A DNA stretch of 64,000 nucleotides from Betaproteobacteria bacterium Ga0074130 (GTDB lineage Bacteria; Pseudomonadota; Gammaproteobacteria; Burkholderiales; Rhodocyclaceae): NCBI GenBank assembly GCA_001464495.1, contig LNDZ01000017.1, positions 104,961 through 168,960 on the forward strand, read 5' to 3'. Within the stretch, counting starts at the first letter, position 1, and every line of letters starts with the position of its first letter. The notes under the pieces were generated by a model. It searched no databases. It saw only the letters and a program-made list of their open reading frames with translations, and was not told where the DNA came from. Shown piece after piece: positions 17,597-26,548 of the stretch. A program made the position numbers and the translations under genes.

Positions 17597-18085
17597 TTAG
17601 ACTTTGGGGATCAGCCGGATCACGCCCTCAGTCACACGTTGGGAACCCAGCACTGAAGAGTCCAGACTCTCTTTGTATTCGATGATCTGATAGGACGAAT
17701 ACTTGCCGCTATATACCCAGGCCTTGGCACGGCGCTCAAACACCAAACGCGCCTCACCTGCCCCGCCGCTGTAGTAGCGCTTCATTTTCAACTGATAGTG
17801 AATGAGGTCGGGGTCGAGACGCGTCTCTTCAACCTCCCAGTTCGGTGCAAGTGGGTCCAACACCAAATATGCCACGCCGGCATACATGCCCCAATAAACC
17901 ATTTTCTCAAGCGAGATTCCAAACGAAGGTGTCAGCTGGAGCGTACGGTCAGGAATCAGCGTCTCCGTCACGCCAGTACCAAAGACTCTTTCCGTGGCGT
18001 TACTCGTCGTCTTGGTAATGGTGCCACAGCCGACAAGAGCGACCGCACACAGGCCCAAGAAGGTGGAAAGAATTGTCTTACGCAT
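17597..18085 (-). CDS. Hypothetical lipoprotein downstream of flgL
   Basis: 162 residues with a signal peptide and lipobox LVGC (cysteine about residue 20), so probably lipid-anchored. The mature part shows a hydrophobic stretch around LEKMVYWGMYAGVAYLVLD and a beta-rich C-terminus ending VTEGVIRLIPKV. No family is recognised. The start lies only five bases past the flgL stop on the same strand, so it should be transcribed with flgK-flgL and made at the same stage of assembly. A role near the flagellum is an inference from position only. Confidence 0.7.
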   Translation of the reverse strand: MRKTILSTFLGLCAVALVGCGTITKTTSNATERVFGTGVTETLIPDRTLQLTPSFGISLEKMVYWGMYAGVAYLVLDPLAPNWEVEETRLDPDLIHYQLKMKRYYSGGAGEARLVFERRAKAWVYSGKYSSYQIIEYKESLDSSVLGSQRVTEGVIRLIPKV

Positions 18086-18090
18086 CGATA

Positions 18091-19395
18091 TCAGATGTAG
18101 TTGAACAAGGACAGCTGAGATATCTTGGTAAACGACAGCTGTGCTGCCTGCAGGGTGATTTGTGTTTGGTTCAAGTCACTGATCGCAGCGGTCATGTCGA
18201 CATCCGTCAAGCGGCTTAACGTCGAAGTGTAATCAAGATCGCGTTGTGACGACGCATCACCGAGCGAATCCAACTCACTCATGCGAGCGCCCATCTCTGA
18301 GCGGTAACGAAGGAGATTATCCTGCGCACTCAGCATGTTTCCCAAGGTTGACTGTACTTGTTTACTGAAGCTTGTACGGATTGACTCACTCATCCCCTGC
18401 AGCGGCTGCTCGGCAGCGAGAATGAGGTCTCGCATCGAGTTAAAGACGCTGATTGGCTGTGATGGGCGGATTGAAAAACTGTCACCGTTACCAGGTGAAC
18501 CGCTAATCACTACCGATGCACCGTAATCCATGCCCCCCACAGTACTTGCGAGGGCTTTCAACTCAATCGCTGCCCCAGCAACATAAGTGCCCGGAAGAGG
18601 GGGTACTACAGGCGGGGTTGATACAGCAGACTGCGTATTGGTCAGAAGAGAGACGCCTGTGTCATCAACAATATCGTAAGTTGTATTGACACCCACGGTC
18701 GCAAAATGGATGGTGAAGTTCTTCGGATTGAGAACATTGTTCCATTTGGTGGTATCACTGATGGTCGGTGCCGAAACAATGCCATTCCCTGAGTTCAACT
18801 CACTCGCATTTGCCGAGAAAGCCAGACTGCTATCTGTCGCGCCCAAGAATAGATCACGACCTGATTCACTGACGCGCATATCTCTTGATGGAGAAACGCG
18901 CAACAGCCGCTGCCCTTCATCACCATGGTAGGTCACGCCAGTGTCGACGGTTCCAACAAACGGCTTGGTATCCCCCTTAAAGCCGGAGAATAGATAGTTC
19001 CCAATACCATCCTGCTGATTAGCAATACCAACCAGCTCATCAAAGCGCTGGCGCATTTCAGCAGTAATACTCTTACGATCAACATCGCTTAACGTCGAGT
19101 TGCCAATTTGTACAGTCAACTCATAGACACGTTGAATAAGTTCTTCGGCGCTTTGTAACTGCCCTTCAGCCAAGGCCAGTGAGTCACTGGCATACCCCTG
19201 ATTCTTGGTGTACTGATCATTAAGGCTTTTGGCTTGCGTGACCTCGAGCGCCTGAGCGGCAGCAACAGGGTCATCGGAGGGCGTCAAAATGCGCTTCTGC
19301 GTTGCTAATTGCTGCTGCAACTTCAACGCCTCTGAATTCTTCTTCTGAAGATTCGCAACGCCGGTATCAAACACCATTTGGGTCGAAACACGCAT
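18091..19395 (-). CDS. flgL: Flagellar hook-associated protein 3 (hook-filament junction)
   Basis: Second junction protein between hook and filament, exported through the flagellar type III system. 434 residues, longer than the 317 of E. coli. The flagellin-like N-terminus (MRVSTQMVFDTGVANLQK) and C-terminus (about 340-434, ending KISQLSLFNYI) are intact. The extra length lies in the middle (about 200-315) and includes one copy of the VVISGSPGNGDSFSI module that is repeated in FlgK. It follows flgK by 13 bases. Confidence 0.93.
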   Translation of the reverse strand: MRVSTQMVFDTGVANLQKKNSEALKLQQQLATQKRILTPSDDPVAAAQALEVTQAKSLNDQYTKNQGYASDSLALAEGQLQSAEELIQRVYELTVQIGNSTLSDVDRKSITAEMRQRFDELVGIANQQDGIGNYLFSGFKGDTKPFVGTVDTGVTYHGDEGQRLLRVSPSRDMRVSESGRDLFLGATDSSLAFSANASELNSGNGIVSAPTISDTTKWNNVLNPKNFTIHFATVGVNTTYDIVDDTGVSLLTNTQSAVSTPPVVPPLPGTYVAGAAIELKALASTVGGMDYGASVVISGSPGNGDSFSIRPSQPISVFNSMRDLILAAEQPLQGMSESIRTSFSKQVQSTLGNMLSAQDNLLRYRSEMGARMSELDSLGDASSQRDLDYTSTLSRLTDVDMTAAISDLNQTQITLQAAQLSFTKISQLSLFNYI

Positions 19396-19408
19396 GACCT
19401 ACTCCTTA

Positions 19409-21973
19409 TTAACCGCCAAGCGAGGACAGCAAATCAAACAGCCTGCTCGAAATATCAATGATCTTTGCAGAAGCCTGATAGGCCTGCTGATAGCGCAGCA
19501 AATTCGCTGCCTCCTCATCAAGATTCACGCCTGCATATGACTGGACTGCATCTGTAGACTGTTTAAGCAACGCTGATTGAGCATCATAAGTGGCCTCAAT
19601 TTGACGCGCCGAATTACCCACATTACTCACCAGCTGGGCATAGGCCGATTCCATGCTCGCAGTGCCACCGAGCAATATTTTGCTGGTCTGCAATGTAGCG
19701 AGTGCGAGTGCATTACGGCTATCGGTGGTGTTCGCTGTTGAAGGCCCAATGGTGAATGTATCGCCATCATTAGGCACCCCATTGAAACTCACCTCAATGC
19801 CGTTAACCATGACGGTCATACCCGAGGTGTAGCTCAAGCCTTGGTTCGGTGCAGTAATGCTTGTATAGCTTGTGGCGCCATTCACAGTGACTGCGACTGT
19901 GGTGCCCATTGGGAAACCGTACAGCAGGTTATTGTCGTTGTTGTACTTGAGCACGTAATTGCTCGTGGGCAAGGCTGATGAAATCGCAGTTGCTGACTGC
20001 GTCAGCGTTGCAGTCGCACTTGTTGTGCTTGGCGTAACAGGTGCTGTCGAGTATCCTGCACCAATCGTGAAAGTATCACCATTGGTTGGTGCTGTCCCAC
20101 CAAATGTGAAGGTCACGCCACCATAGTTGTAAGTCGCGCCAGCAATGAAGGGAACAGTCTCGTTGCCGAGTCTGATCGGATAATCCGTTGTAACACCAGC
20201 GTTCGTCACACTGATGGTTGTATTGATAAGTGGGCTGGGTAGCGGACTGAGGCTCAAGCTGTTGGTACCTGAGCTGTACGTAAATGTCGACCGCATATGA
20301 CCAGCAGCTGCAATCGAAACACCGCCGGCATTTGTTGTGCCAGCCGTGAGTTGATTGGGGCCGACAACGTAGGTATCGCCGTTCGCTGGCGTACCCGAAA
20401 AACTGAAAGTGATGCCATTGATGGTGGCCTGCGAGCCCGCAGCAATCGCAACCGACTGATCGCTGCTCGTCACAGTCGTTGAGCTACTAGTCGCCGTCGA
20501 CGGGTTCCAAATGCTGACGACAGTTCCTGGCGGAAAGCCTTTGTACCCACTGGTAAAAGCAGAGTAAGTCAGGCTCACAGGCGCCTTTAAAGCGCCACCG
20601 CTCACCTGAACCGTCCCAGTATTGCTTAGCCCTTTTGCTGAAGCGACGGGAAGACCTGCAGCAATGCTACGCGCATCAGTCAGCGCAACACCAATGTCGC
20701 GTGCAGCAAAACGCGTGGGCTGGATCTTGAAACTTGCTCCCAACGCTGGTGTGCCTGAAATATTAAAGGTGACACCATCCGCCGTCATCGGCAAGGTTGA
20801 GCCAGAGAACAAAAATTGATCATCTTGGACGCGACGCAGGTTGTATCCGTTTGCGTCGTAGCTCAGGACATAATCGCTTGTACTCAGTGCACTTACATCG
20901 GTCACGGTTGCCGAAGGAATGCCCGGTGGGGCGATCGCTGTACCATTCCGTGTATCTGCCGTAATAACCGGGGTTGGCATGCGGAAAAAGTTCAATCCCG
21001 CTGCACCCGTCAAGTCTTGACCCAACTTGTGTTGAGTATTAAATGAGCTCGCCATCCCTAGTGCAATACGCCCTAGGGTGTTCTGTGCTACATCCAGTGA
21101 TTGCATACGAAACTCAAGCAAACCACCCAACTTGCCACCGGTCACCAGCTCCTCAGGAATCTGCGTCACCGCCCCAGTGTTTGGTGACTTGAGACCAACG
21201 ATCAGTCTCGTCGCATCATTGGTGGCTGCAGTCGCAGTCAAGGTGTACACACTCTCACCTGCGACAAGCGGCTGACCGTTACCGAAGAAGAGACTGAAGC
21301 TACCGTCACTCTGAATAATGGTCTCAGTGCGGATGTGCTGATTAAGCTCTAAAACGAGTTGATCACGCTGGTCACGCAGGTCATTCGCCTGCTGCGCCCC
21401 ACCTGAGGCTTCTGAAACTGCAATTCGCTGATTGACCTCAGACACCTGCTGAGCAAGCGAATTGATCACCCCCACTTCAGTCGTGATTTGGGAGCTGGTA
21501 CCGCTATAGATTTCCTGCAAGCGTGCGGATAAATCTTGGAAGCGCGCCACGAGTGTATTCGCTGACGCAAGCATCGATTGCCGCGCGGGAATTGAGCTTG
21601 GTGTACTGGCAACGGCATTTACGCCATCGAAGAAACCCGTAATCGCTGGTGACAGCCCAACGGTGGTGTCTCCGAGCATGTTGTTAATTAGGCCCAGCTG
21701 ATTCTGATAGGCCTCAAGCGAACTTGTCGTCGCTTGGGATGTAATCAACTGATTCACCAAAAAGCTGCTGTAGGCACGCTCAACGGTGAGGACACGGGTG
21801 CCTTGGCCAAGAAAACCAGCGCCGGTGAACTGTGGATTTTGCGTCGTCTGAATCGTGCGCTGCCGGCTGAACCCCGCCGTGGATGCATTCGCGATGTTAT
21901 GGCTGGTCGTGAGCAGGCCTGCCTGTGAGGCATTCAAACCTGTAATTGCAATATTTAGGGTACTGGCAGCCAT
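19409..21973 (-). CDS. flgK: Flagellar hook-associated protein 1, enlarged
   Basis: First junction protein on the hook, 854 residues against 547 in E. coli. The conserved N-terminus (STLNIAITGLNASQAGLLTT) and C-terminal helix (about 750-854) are normal. The central surface region holds four diverged copies of a beta-rich module of the type NGITFSFSGTPANGDTY, at about 400-420, 517-537, 618-638 and 723-743. ATG 21973 fits the family start and a GGAG site upstream; a longer in-frame start is not used. A sigma-28 promoter and a palindrome lie just upstream. Confidence 0.94.
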   Translation of the reverse strand: MAASTLNIAITGLNASQAGLLTTSHNIANASTAGFSRQRTIQTTQNPQFTGAGFLGQGTRVLTVERAYSSFLVNQLITSQATTSSLEAYQNQLGLINNMLGDTTVGLSPAITGFFDGVNAVASTPSSIPARQSMLASANTLVARFQDLSARLQEIYSGTSSQITTEVGVINSLAQQVSEVNQRIAVSEASGGAQQANDLRDQRDQLVLELNQHIRTETIIQSDGSFSLFFGNGQPLVAGESVYTLTATAATNDATRLIVGLKSPNTGAVTQIPEELVTGGKLGGLLEFRMQSLDVAQNTLGRIALGMASSFNTQHKLGQDLTGAAGLNFFRMPTPVITADTRNGTAIAPPGIPSATVTDVSALSTSDYVLSYDANGYNLRRVQDDQFLFSGSTLPMTADGVTFNISGTPALGASFKIQPTRFAARDIGVALTDARSIAAGLPVASAKGLSNTGTVQVSGGALKAPVSLTYSAFTSGYKGFPPGTVVSIWNPSTATSSSTTVTSSDQSVAIAAGSQATINGITFSFSGTPANGDTYVVGPNQLTAGTTNAGGVSIAAAGHMRSTFTYSSGTNSLSLSPLPSPLINTTISVTNAGVTTDYPIRLGNETVPFIAGATYNYGGVTFTFGGTAPTNGDTFTIGAGYSTAPVTPSTTSATATLTQSATAISSALPTSNYVLKYNNDNNLLYGFPMGTTVAVTVNGATSYTSITAPNQGLSYTSGMTVMVNGIEVSFNGVPNDGDTFTIGPSTANTTDSRNALALATLQTSKILLGGTASMESAYAQLVSNVGNSARQIEATYDAQSALLKQSTDAVQSYAGVNLDEEAANLLRYQQAYQASAKIIDISSRLFDLLSSLGG

Positions 21974-21993
21974 ATCCCTCGCTCCATGCACTG

Positions 21994-22020
21994 ATAACGG
22001 CAATACTTGCCGGTAGTTGA
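21994..22020 (-). promoter_or_regulatory. Sigma-28 promoter of flgK-flgL
   Basis: On the minus strand TCAA (22020-22017), 15 bases, then GCCGTTAT (22001-21994) match the FliA consensus TAAA-N15-GCCGATAA at nine of twelve positions. It lies 21 bases upstream of the flgK ATG. The palindrome at 21998-22012 covers half of the -10 and part of the spacer, so a protein bound there would compete with or contact the polymerase. Confidence 0.6.
21998..22012. promoter_or_regulatory. Palindrome CGGCAA-TAC-TTGCCG upstream of flgK
   Basis: Perfect 6-3-6 inverted repeat, 24 bases before the flgK start and inside its sigma-28 promoter. The same arms with the same spacing occur before flgA/flgB and before flhB. 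Since transcription from the sigma-28 promoter should start downstream of it, a DNA-level operator is more likely here than an RNA hairpin. Confidence 0.6.
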
Positions 22021-22083
22021 GTCATTGCTGACGAATTTACTTTCATTCAGCAATCCCCATGCCAGCAGTGCGAGAGGTGAGGC

Positions 22084-23073
22084 TTAGGTACGTGTCAGAT
22101 CACGTAATGCCGGGGCAGCAATGATACGTTCAAGCTTGGCGGCGTATTGCGGGTCAGTTGCATAACCCGCGGACTGAAGTGCCCTTGCGAAACTGGCACC
22201 ATCGCTGGTACCAATCACTTGGCTGTAGCGTGGGCTTGTTGTCAGTAAGCGGGCGTAATCAGAGAACGCTTCGGCATAAGAGTTGTAAGCACGGAACCGC
22301 TCTGTCTGGCGTTGCGCCTGCCCGTCCACATACTCGGTCGTTGAGGCCTCTACGGTAGCGCCCTGCCAGTTTCGGCCGGCCTTGATACCAAACAGATTAA
22401 AGCTTGTTCGGCCATCAGCAAAGCGTGGCTCGGCACGCCCCCATCCAGTCTCCAAGGCAGCCTGCGCCACCATGAAATGCGCCGGGATGCCACTCTGTTG
22501 TTCAACGGCTAGCGCATACGGCCGCACGCGCGCGACAAAATCAGTCGCCACATCCCCGCTTTGCGGTGCTGAATAAGCACTCGCGACAGCGGCAGCAACA
22601 GGGTTTGAAGCAGCGCGCTCACTTGCATTAGATTGCTCACTAACAGCGCCATAGGCTGCCATCAGGGCGCTACGGGCCTGCGGGCTGAGACGACTCAGGG
22701 TCGACGCATCCAGTGGCAACATTGAGCCGGTCGGGTTTAGGGGCAAGCCCTTCTCGAACACCTCTGCCGCATCTCCCTGCCGACTCAGTTGTCGCTCGAT
22801 CACTGCAGCCAAACCAAGCCCGCGCTTAGACGACATGACCTGCGAAAGCTGTTGATCCAGAAGGGATTCATACATGCGGCTCTGATCGTTATCGAACAAG
22901 CCCTCGCGTGGCGTAGCGTCACGCATTGACTTCAGCACCATCTGCAGGAATAACGCTTCGAATTGCTTGGCCGCTGCGCGCAAGGCCTCCGGATCATTGC
23001 TCTTAACCTGCGTTTTCAGGCTGGTCAGGGCATTGACATCAAAAACGGATGGTAGGGTGGTCGTGGAATTCAT
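22084..23073 (-). CDS. flgJ: Peptidoglycan hydrolase and rod-cap protein FlgJ
   Basis: Periplasmic scaffold for rod assembly that also cuts the murein layer. 329 residues: an N-terminal rod-binding domain (about 15-110, with AAKQFEALFLQMVLKSMRDA) and a C-terminal glucosaminidase domain (about 180-329, with AQAALETGWGR and NLFGIKA). The catalytic glutamate sits in ALETGWG. This two-domain form is usual in beta- and gammaproteobacteria. A 69-base gap separates it from flgI and holds a degenerate version of the flagellar palindrome (23125-23139). Confidence 0.94.
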   Translation of the reverse strand: MNSTTTLPSVFDVNALTSLKTQVKSNDPEALRAAAKQFEALFLQMVLKSMRDATPREGLFDNDQSRMYESLLDQQLSQVMSSKRGLGLAAVIERQLSRQGDAAEVFEKGLPLNPTGSMLPLDASTLSRLSPQARSALMAAYGAVSEQSNASERAASNPVAAAVASAYSAPQSGDVATDFVARVRPYALAVEQQSGIPAHFMVAQAALETGWGRAEPRFADGRTSFNLFGIKAGRNWQGATVEASTTEYVDGQAQRQTERFRAYNSYAEAFSDYARLLTTSPRYSQVIGTSDGASFARALQSAGYATDPQYAAKLERIIAAPALRDLTRT

Positions 23074-23142
23074 CGCGAAGCTGAGCTTGCCAATGCGCCA
23101 CCTGCGGCAATCGCCCGATCAAACCGGCAAAAACTGCCCAGT

Positions 23143-24264
23143 TCAGATGACTTCAAGCTCGGCACGCAAGGCGCCTGCCGCCTTCATGGCCTGAAGGATG
23201 GCGATCAGATCTTGCGGATTAGCACCAATGGCGTTCAGTGCCTTGACGATGTCGGCCAGATTGGCGCTGGTGCGAATATTATTGAGTGCGCCAGCTTCTT
23301 GGTTAATACCGATCTGTGCGTTAGCATTGGCCGCAGTTTGACCACCCGCCAATGCATTAGGCTGGCTAATGCTGTTGTCGGTATTGACCGAAACCGACAG
23401 ATTGCCGTGGGCCACTGCACAGGCATCAAGCAATACAGACTGATTCATCACCACCGAACCGGTCCTGCTGTTAACGATCACACGCGCAGCGCTTTGCATC
23501 GGACGTACTTCAATATTTTCTAGGCGGCCTAGAAAGGCAACCCGCGCATCACTATCCTGCGGTGCTCGTACCCTGACCAACCGACCATCTACCGCCGAGG
23601 CCGACCCGGGTGCAACCCGATTAATGGCCTCCACGACGCGCTGTGTCGTACCGAAATCTGTGGAGTTCAACTCAAAGTGGATGAACTCACCCTGCCCCAC
23701 CATCGTCTGGACAGCGCGCTCAACCGTTGCACCGCCGGCAATTCTGCCTGCGGAGAGGTGATTAACCGTGACCTTGGAGCCGGCACCCGATGCCCCAGCT
23801 CCGACCACCACGACATTTCCCTGCGCCATTGCATAGATCTGACCATCCGCGCCCTTGAGCGGTGTCAGTACCAGCGTACCGCCGCGCAAGGATTTGGCAT
23901 TACCGATTGAGGACACAGTGATGTCAATTTGCTGACCGGGACGAGCGAATGGCGGCAAATTTGCAGTGACCATCACTGCAGCCACATTCTTCAGCTGCAG
24001 CGACTGACCGGGCGGCAAGGTCACGCCCATGTTCGAAAGCATGTTGATAATGCTCTGTACGGTAAAGGGGGTTTGTGTCGTTTGGTCACCACTGCCATCC
24101 AAACCAACCACAATACCGTAACCGACCAACTGGTTATTACGAACACCTGAGATTGAGGCCAAATCCTTGATGCGCTCCGCACGGGCTGCATCGCTGACAA
24201 GCAAGCCCGCCATGATCGCCATCACGACCATCAATGCTTTCTGGATTCCGCTAATGCCACCCAT
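23143..24264 (-). CDS. flgI: Flagellar P-ring protein
   Basis: Forms the periplasmic P ring around the rod. 373 residues, normal length. It has a signal peptide (about 1-29, ending DAARA) and then the highly conserved start ERIKDLASISGVRNNQLVGY. The conserved segment TPLKGADGQIYAMAQGNVVV lies in the middle, and the protein ends ALRAELEVI. It sits between flgH and flgJ in the standard order. Confidence 0.96.
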   Translation of the reverse strand: MGGISGIQKALMVVMAIMAGLLVSDAARAERIKDLASISGVRNNQLVGYGIVVGLDGSGDQTTQTPFTVQSIINMLSNMGVTLPPGQSLQLKNVAAVMVTANLPPFARPGQQIDITVSSIGNAKSLRGGTLVLTPLKGADGQIYAMAQGNVVVVGAGASGAGSKVTVNHLSAGRIAGGATVERAVQTMVGQGEFIHFELNSTDFGTTQRVVEAINRVAPGSASAVDGRLVRVRAPQDSDARVAFLGRLENIEVRPMQSAARVIVNSRTGSVVMNQSVLLDACAVAHGNLSVSVNTDNSISQPNALAGGQTAANANAQIGINQEAGALNNIRTSANLADIVKALNAIGANPQDLIAILQAMKAAGALRAELEVI

Positions 24265-24277
24265 GTTCAGATCTCTT

Positions 24278-24961
24278 TTAGAAAGGCAAAACGCTCAGGA
24301 AGAAACGCCCCAACCAACCCATGACCTGAGCTGAATCAACGAAACCATTGCCCTTAAATTCAAGGCGCGCATCAGCAACCAAGGTTGATTGAACAGTATT
24401 TGCTCGATTGATAGTGTTCGGATTAACGATACCGGAGAAGCGCACAAACTCCTCACCTTCCTTGAGGCCAATCTGCTTCTCGCCCGATACCAACAGGTTG
24501 CCATTCGGCAACACCTCAATGACCGTGCAAGTAATGGTGCTGTTGAAAGCATTGCTGGATGTATTTTCACCCTTGCCATCGAATGCAGTGTTGCTGCTAC
24601 CCGCGAGCGTTACGCCTTGCGCTGATTTAAATGGCAAACCAGCAATTGTAGGAACAGCAGCATCCATAGAGCTGCTGCGCTCAGCCTTGGTTTGGGAGTT
24701 TTTCGATGCCGCGGTATTTTCAGCAATCGTGATCGTGATGGTATCGCCCACATAGCGAGCACGGCGGTCTTCAAACAAGGGGCGGCTGCCACCGGAATTA
24801 AAAATAGCACCTTGCGTAGCAAAGATGTCCGAGCGCGGCTCAGGACGTGCCGTCATTGGCTGATGCACCATGGTTGGCGGTGTCGTCGTCACACAGCCAG
24901 CCAACAAAGCAGGGCTAAGTGCCAAGAGTATCCGTTCAATCAAAGGTCGCATCTTCATCAT
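24278..24961 (-). CDS. flgH: Flagellar L-ring lipoprotein
   Basis: Outer-membrane ring lipoprotein, 227 residues. The signal peptide ends in the lipobox LLAGC. Family segments are DRRARYVGDTITITIAENT and the C-terminal SAQVMGWLGRFFLSVLPF. Several closely spaced in-frame ATG codons make the exact start uncertain by up to three residues. It lies 10 bases past flgG. Confidence 0.95.
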   Translation of the reverse strand: MMKMRPLIERILLALSPALLAGCVTTTPPTMVHQPMTARPEPRSDIFATQGAIFNSGGSRPLFEDRRARYVGDTITITIAENTAASKNSQTKAERSSSMDAAVPTIAGLPFKSAQGVTLAGSSNTAFDGKGENTSSNAFNSTITCTVIEVLPNGNLLVSGEKQIGLKEGEEFVRFSGIVNPNTINRANTVQSTLVADARLEFKGNGFVDSAQVMGWLGRFFLSVLPF

Positions 24962-24971
24962 CCTGTCTTGC

Positions 24972-25754
24972 TTACATCTGCGTGAGGCGGGCCAACATAT
25001 TGTCCGACGTCGTGATCACCTTTGAGTTCAGCTCATAGGCACGCTGGGTCTGAATCATGGTGACCAGCTCTTCGGCCACATTCACATTCGAGGTTTCGAC
25101 ATAGCCCTGATTCACCAGACCTGTTCCGTTAGTCCCCGGAGTATTCGGGGTTGGCGTACCAGATGATGCCGTTTCAACAAAGAGGTTTTCACCCATGCTC
25201 TGCAGACCACCGACATTCACGAAAGTGGCCAACTGCACAGTTCCAATTTGCGTTGCCGCGGTGGTGCCCGGCAGGGTCGCAGAGACAATGCCATCACGAC
25301 TGATCGAGATGCTCAGAGCATTCTGCGGCACAGTAATCGCAGGTGAAAGCGGATAGCCACTCGAGGTAACCACCTGGCCTGTATTGTCTTTTTGAAATGC
25401 GCCATCTCGGGTATAGGCCAGCGTGCCATCTGGCATCTGAATCTGGAAAAAACCTTGGCCATTGATAGCCATATCCAGTGGGTTCTCGGTTTTCTGCAAG
25501 CTGCCCTGTATGTAAATACGCTCGGTCGAAATCGGACGGACACCCGTACCCAAGGTCAGGCCAGATGGAACCTGTGTTGTCTGGGTCGACTGCGCGCCAG
25601 GCTGACGCATCGTCTGATACAGCAGATCTTCGAACACAGCCCGCGACCGCTTGAAGCCATTCGTACTGACGTTAGCCAGATTGTTCGAGATCACATCAAG
25701 ATTGGTCTGTTGCGCATCAAGACCGGTCTTTGCAATCCAGAGTGAACGTATCAT
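24972..25754 (-). CDS. flgG: Flagellar distal rod protein
   Basis: 260 residues, the normal length for the distal rod. It begins [20 protein letters not shown], keeps [14 protein letters not shown], and ends [15 protein letters not shown] as other FlgG proteins do. These termini form the coiled-coil D0 domain of rod and hook proteins. It overlaps no neighbour, lies 16 bases after flgF, and is exported without a cleaved signal. Confidence 0.96.
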   Translation of the reverse strand: MIRSLWIAKTGLDAQQTNLDVISNNLANVSTNGFKRSRAVFEDLLYQTMRQPGAQSTQTTQVPSGLTLGTGVRPISTERIYIQGSLQKTENPLDMAINGQGFFQIQMPDGTLAYTRDGAFQKDNTGQVVTSSGYPLSPAITVPQNALSISISRDGIVSATLPGTTAATQIGTVQLATFVNVGGLQSMGENLFVETASSGTPTPNTPGTNGTGLVNQGYVETSNVNVAEELVTMIQTQRAYELNSKVITTSDNMLARLTQM

Positions 25755-25770
25755 CGTATTTTCCTAGTGA

Positions 25771-26523
25771 CTATCGTGCAGCCGCAAGCAGCTGCATTGC
25801 GCTGCGGTCATTGGTTTCTGCCGTTGTGATCATCTTGGTTTGCATCTCAAACTGACGGGCCAATGAAATCATGCTGACCATTTGTTCAACAGAATTAACA
25901 TTGCTGCCCTCAACCAAACCAGTACCAAGCCGCACTGTTTCAGCCACAGGTGAAACGCCACCCGCACGCAGCCCGAATAAGCCATCAGGGCGACGCACAA
26001 GATCAGCATCGTTAGGGTTAACTAGTTTGATGCGACCAACAGCGCTGGTTGTCTGCAAGCCAGTTTGGGGGACCACCGACACACTTCCATCACGGCCAAT
26101 TTCAATCTTCTGGTCGGGTGGAACCGCAATGGGGCCGCCATCGCCCACCACTGGCAAACCATTTTTCGTCTGTAGTACGCCATTCACATCCAGTTGCAGA
26201 TTGCCATTGCGCGTATAGGCTTCAGTACCATCAGGTGCCGTTACAGCAATCCAGCCGCGCCCTTGCACAGCCACATCCAATTGCCGGCCAGTGAACATCA
26301 TCGGACCGGCGGTGTAATCGGTATGGGTACTGGCATCAACGACAAATGCACGTGTCGGCAGGGCGGCTGGTGTGTTTTTGCTCTGCACCTGAACGGCACG
26401 TAGACGATGCTCCTCCGCACGATAGGCAGGGGTAGAAACATTCGCAAGGTTATGCGCGACCGAAGCTTGCCGACTCAAAGTCTGGCTTGCGCCCGTCATC
26501 GCGGTATAAATAAAACGATCCAT
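25771..26523 (-). CDS. flgF: Flagellar proximal rod protein FlgF
   Basis: 250 residues, begins MDRFIYTAMTGASQTLSRQA and ends ITTAETNDRSAMQLLAAAR. The rod-family SVAHNLANVSTPAYRAEE segment is present. It is one of the minor rod subunits and lies in the standard place between flgE and flgG. Confidence 0.95.
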   Translation of the reverse strand: MDRFIYTAMTGASQTLSRQASVAHNLANVSTPAYRAEEHRLRAVQVQSKNTPAALPTRAFVVDASTHTDYTAGPMMFTGRQLDVAVQGRGWIAVTAPDGTEAYTRNGNLQLDVNGVLQTKNGLPVVGDGGPIAVPPDQKIEIGRDGSVSVVPQTGLQTTSAVGRIKLVNPNDADLVRRPDGLFGLRAGGVSPVAETVRLGTGLVEGSNVNSVEQMVSMISLARQFEMQTKMITTAETNDRSAMQLLAAAR

Positions 26524-26548
26524 GCGAGTCTCAGTATCCTAGTGTGGA

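Noticed and set aside
24497..24512. GTTGCC-N4-GGCAAC inverted repeat
   Set aside because: It is inside flgH, has opposite arm order, and is accounted for by the codons of PNGNL.
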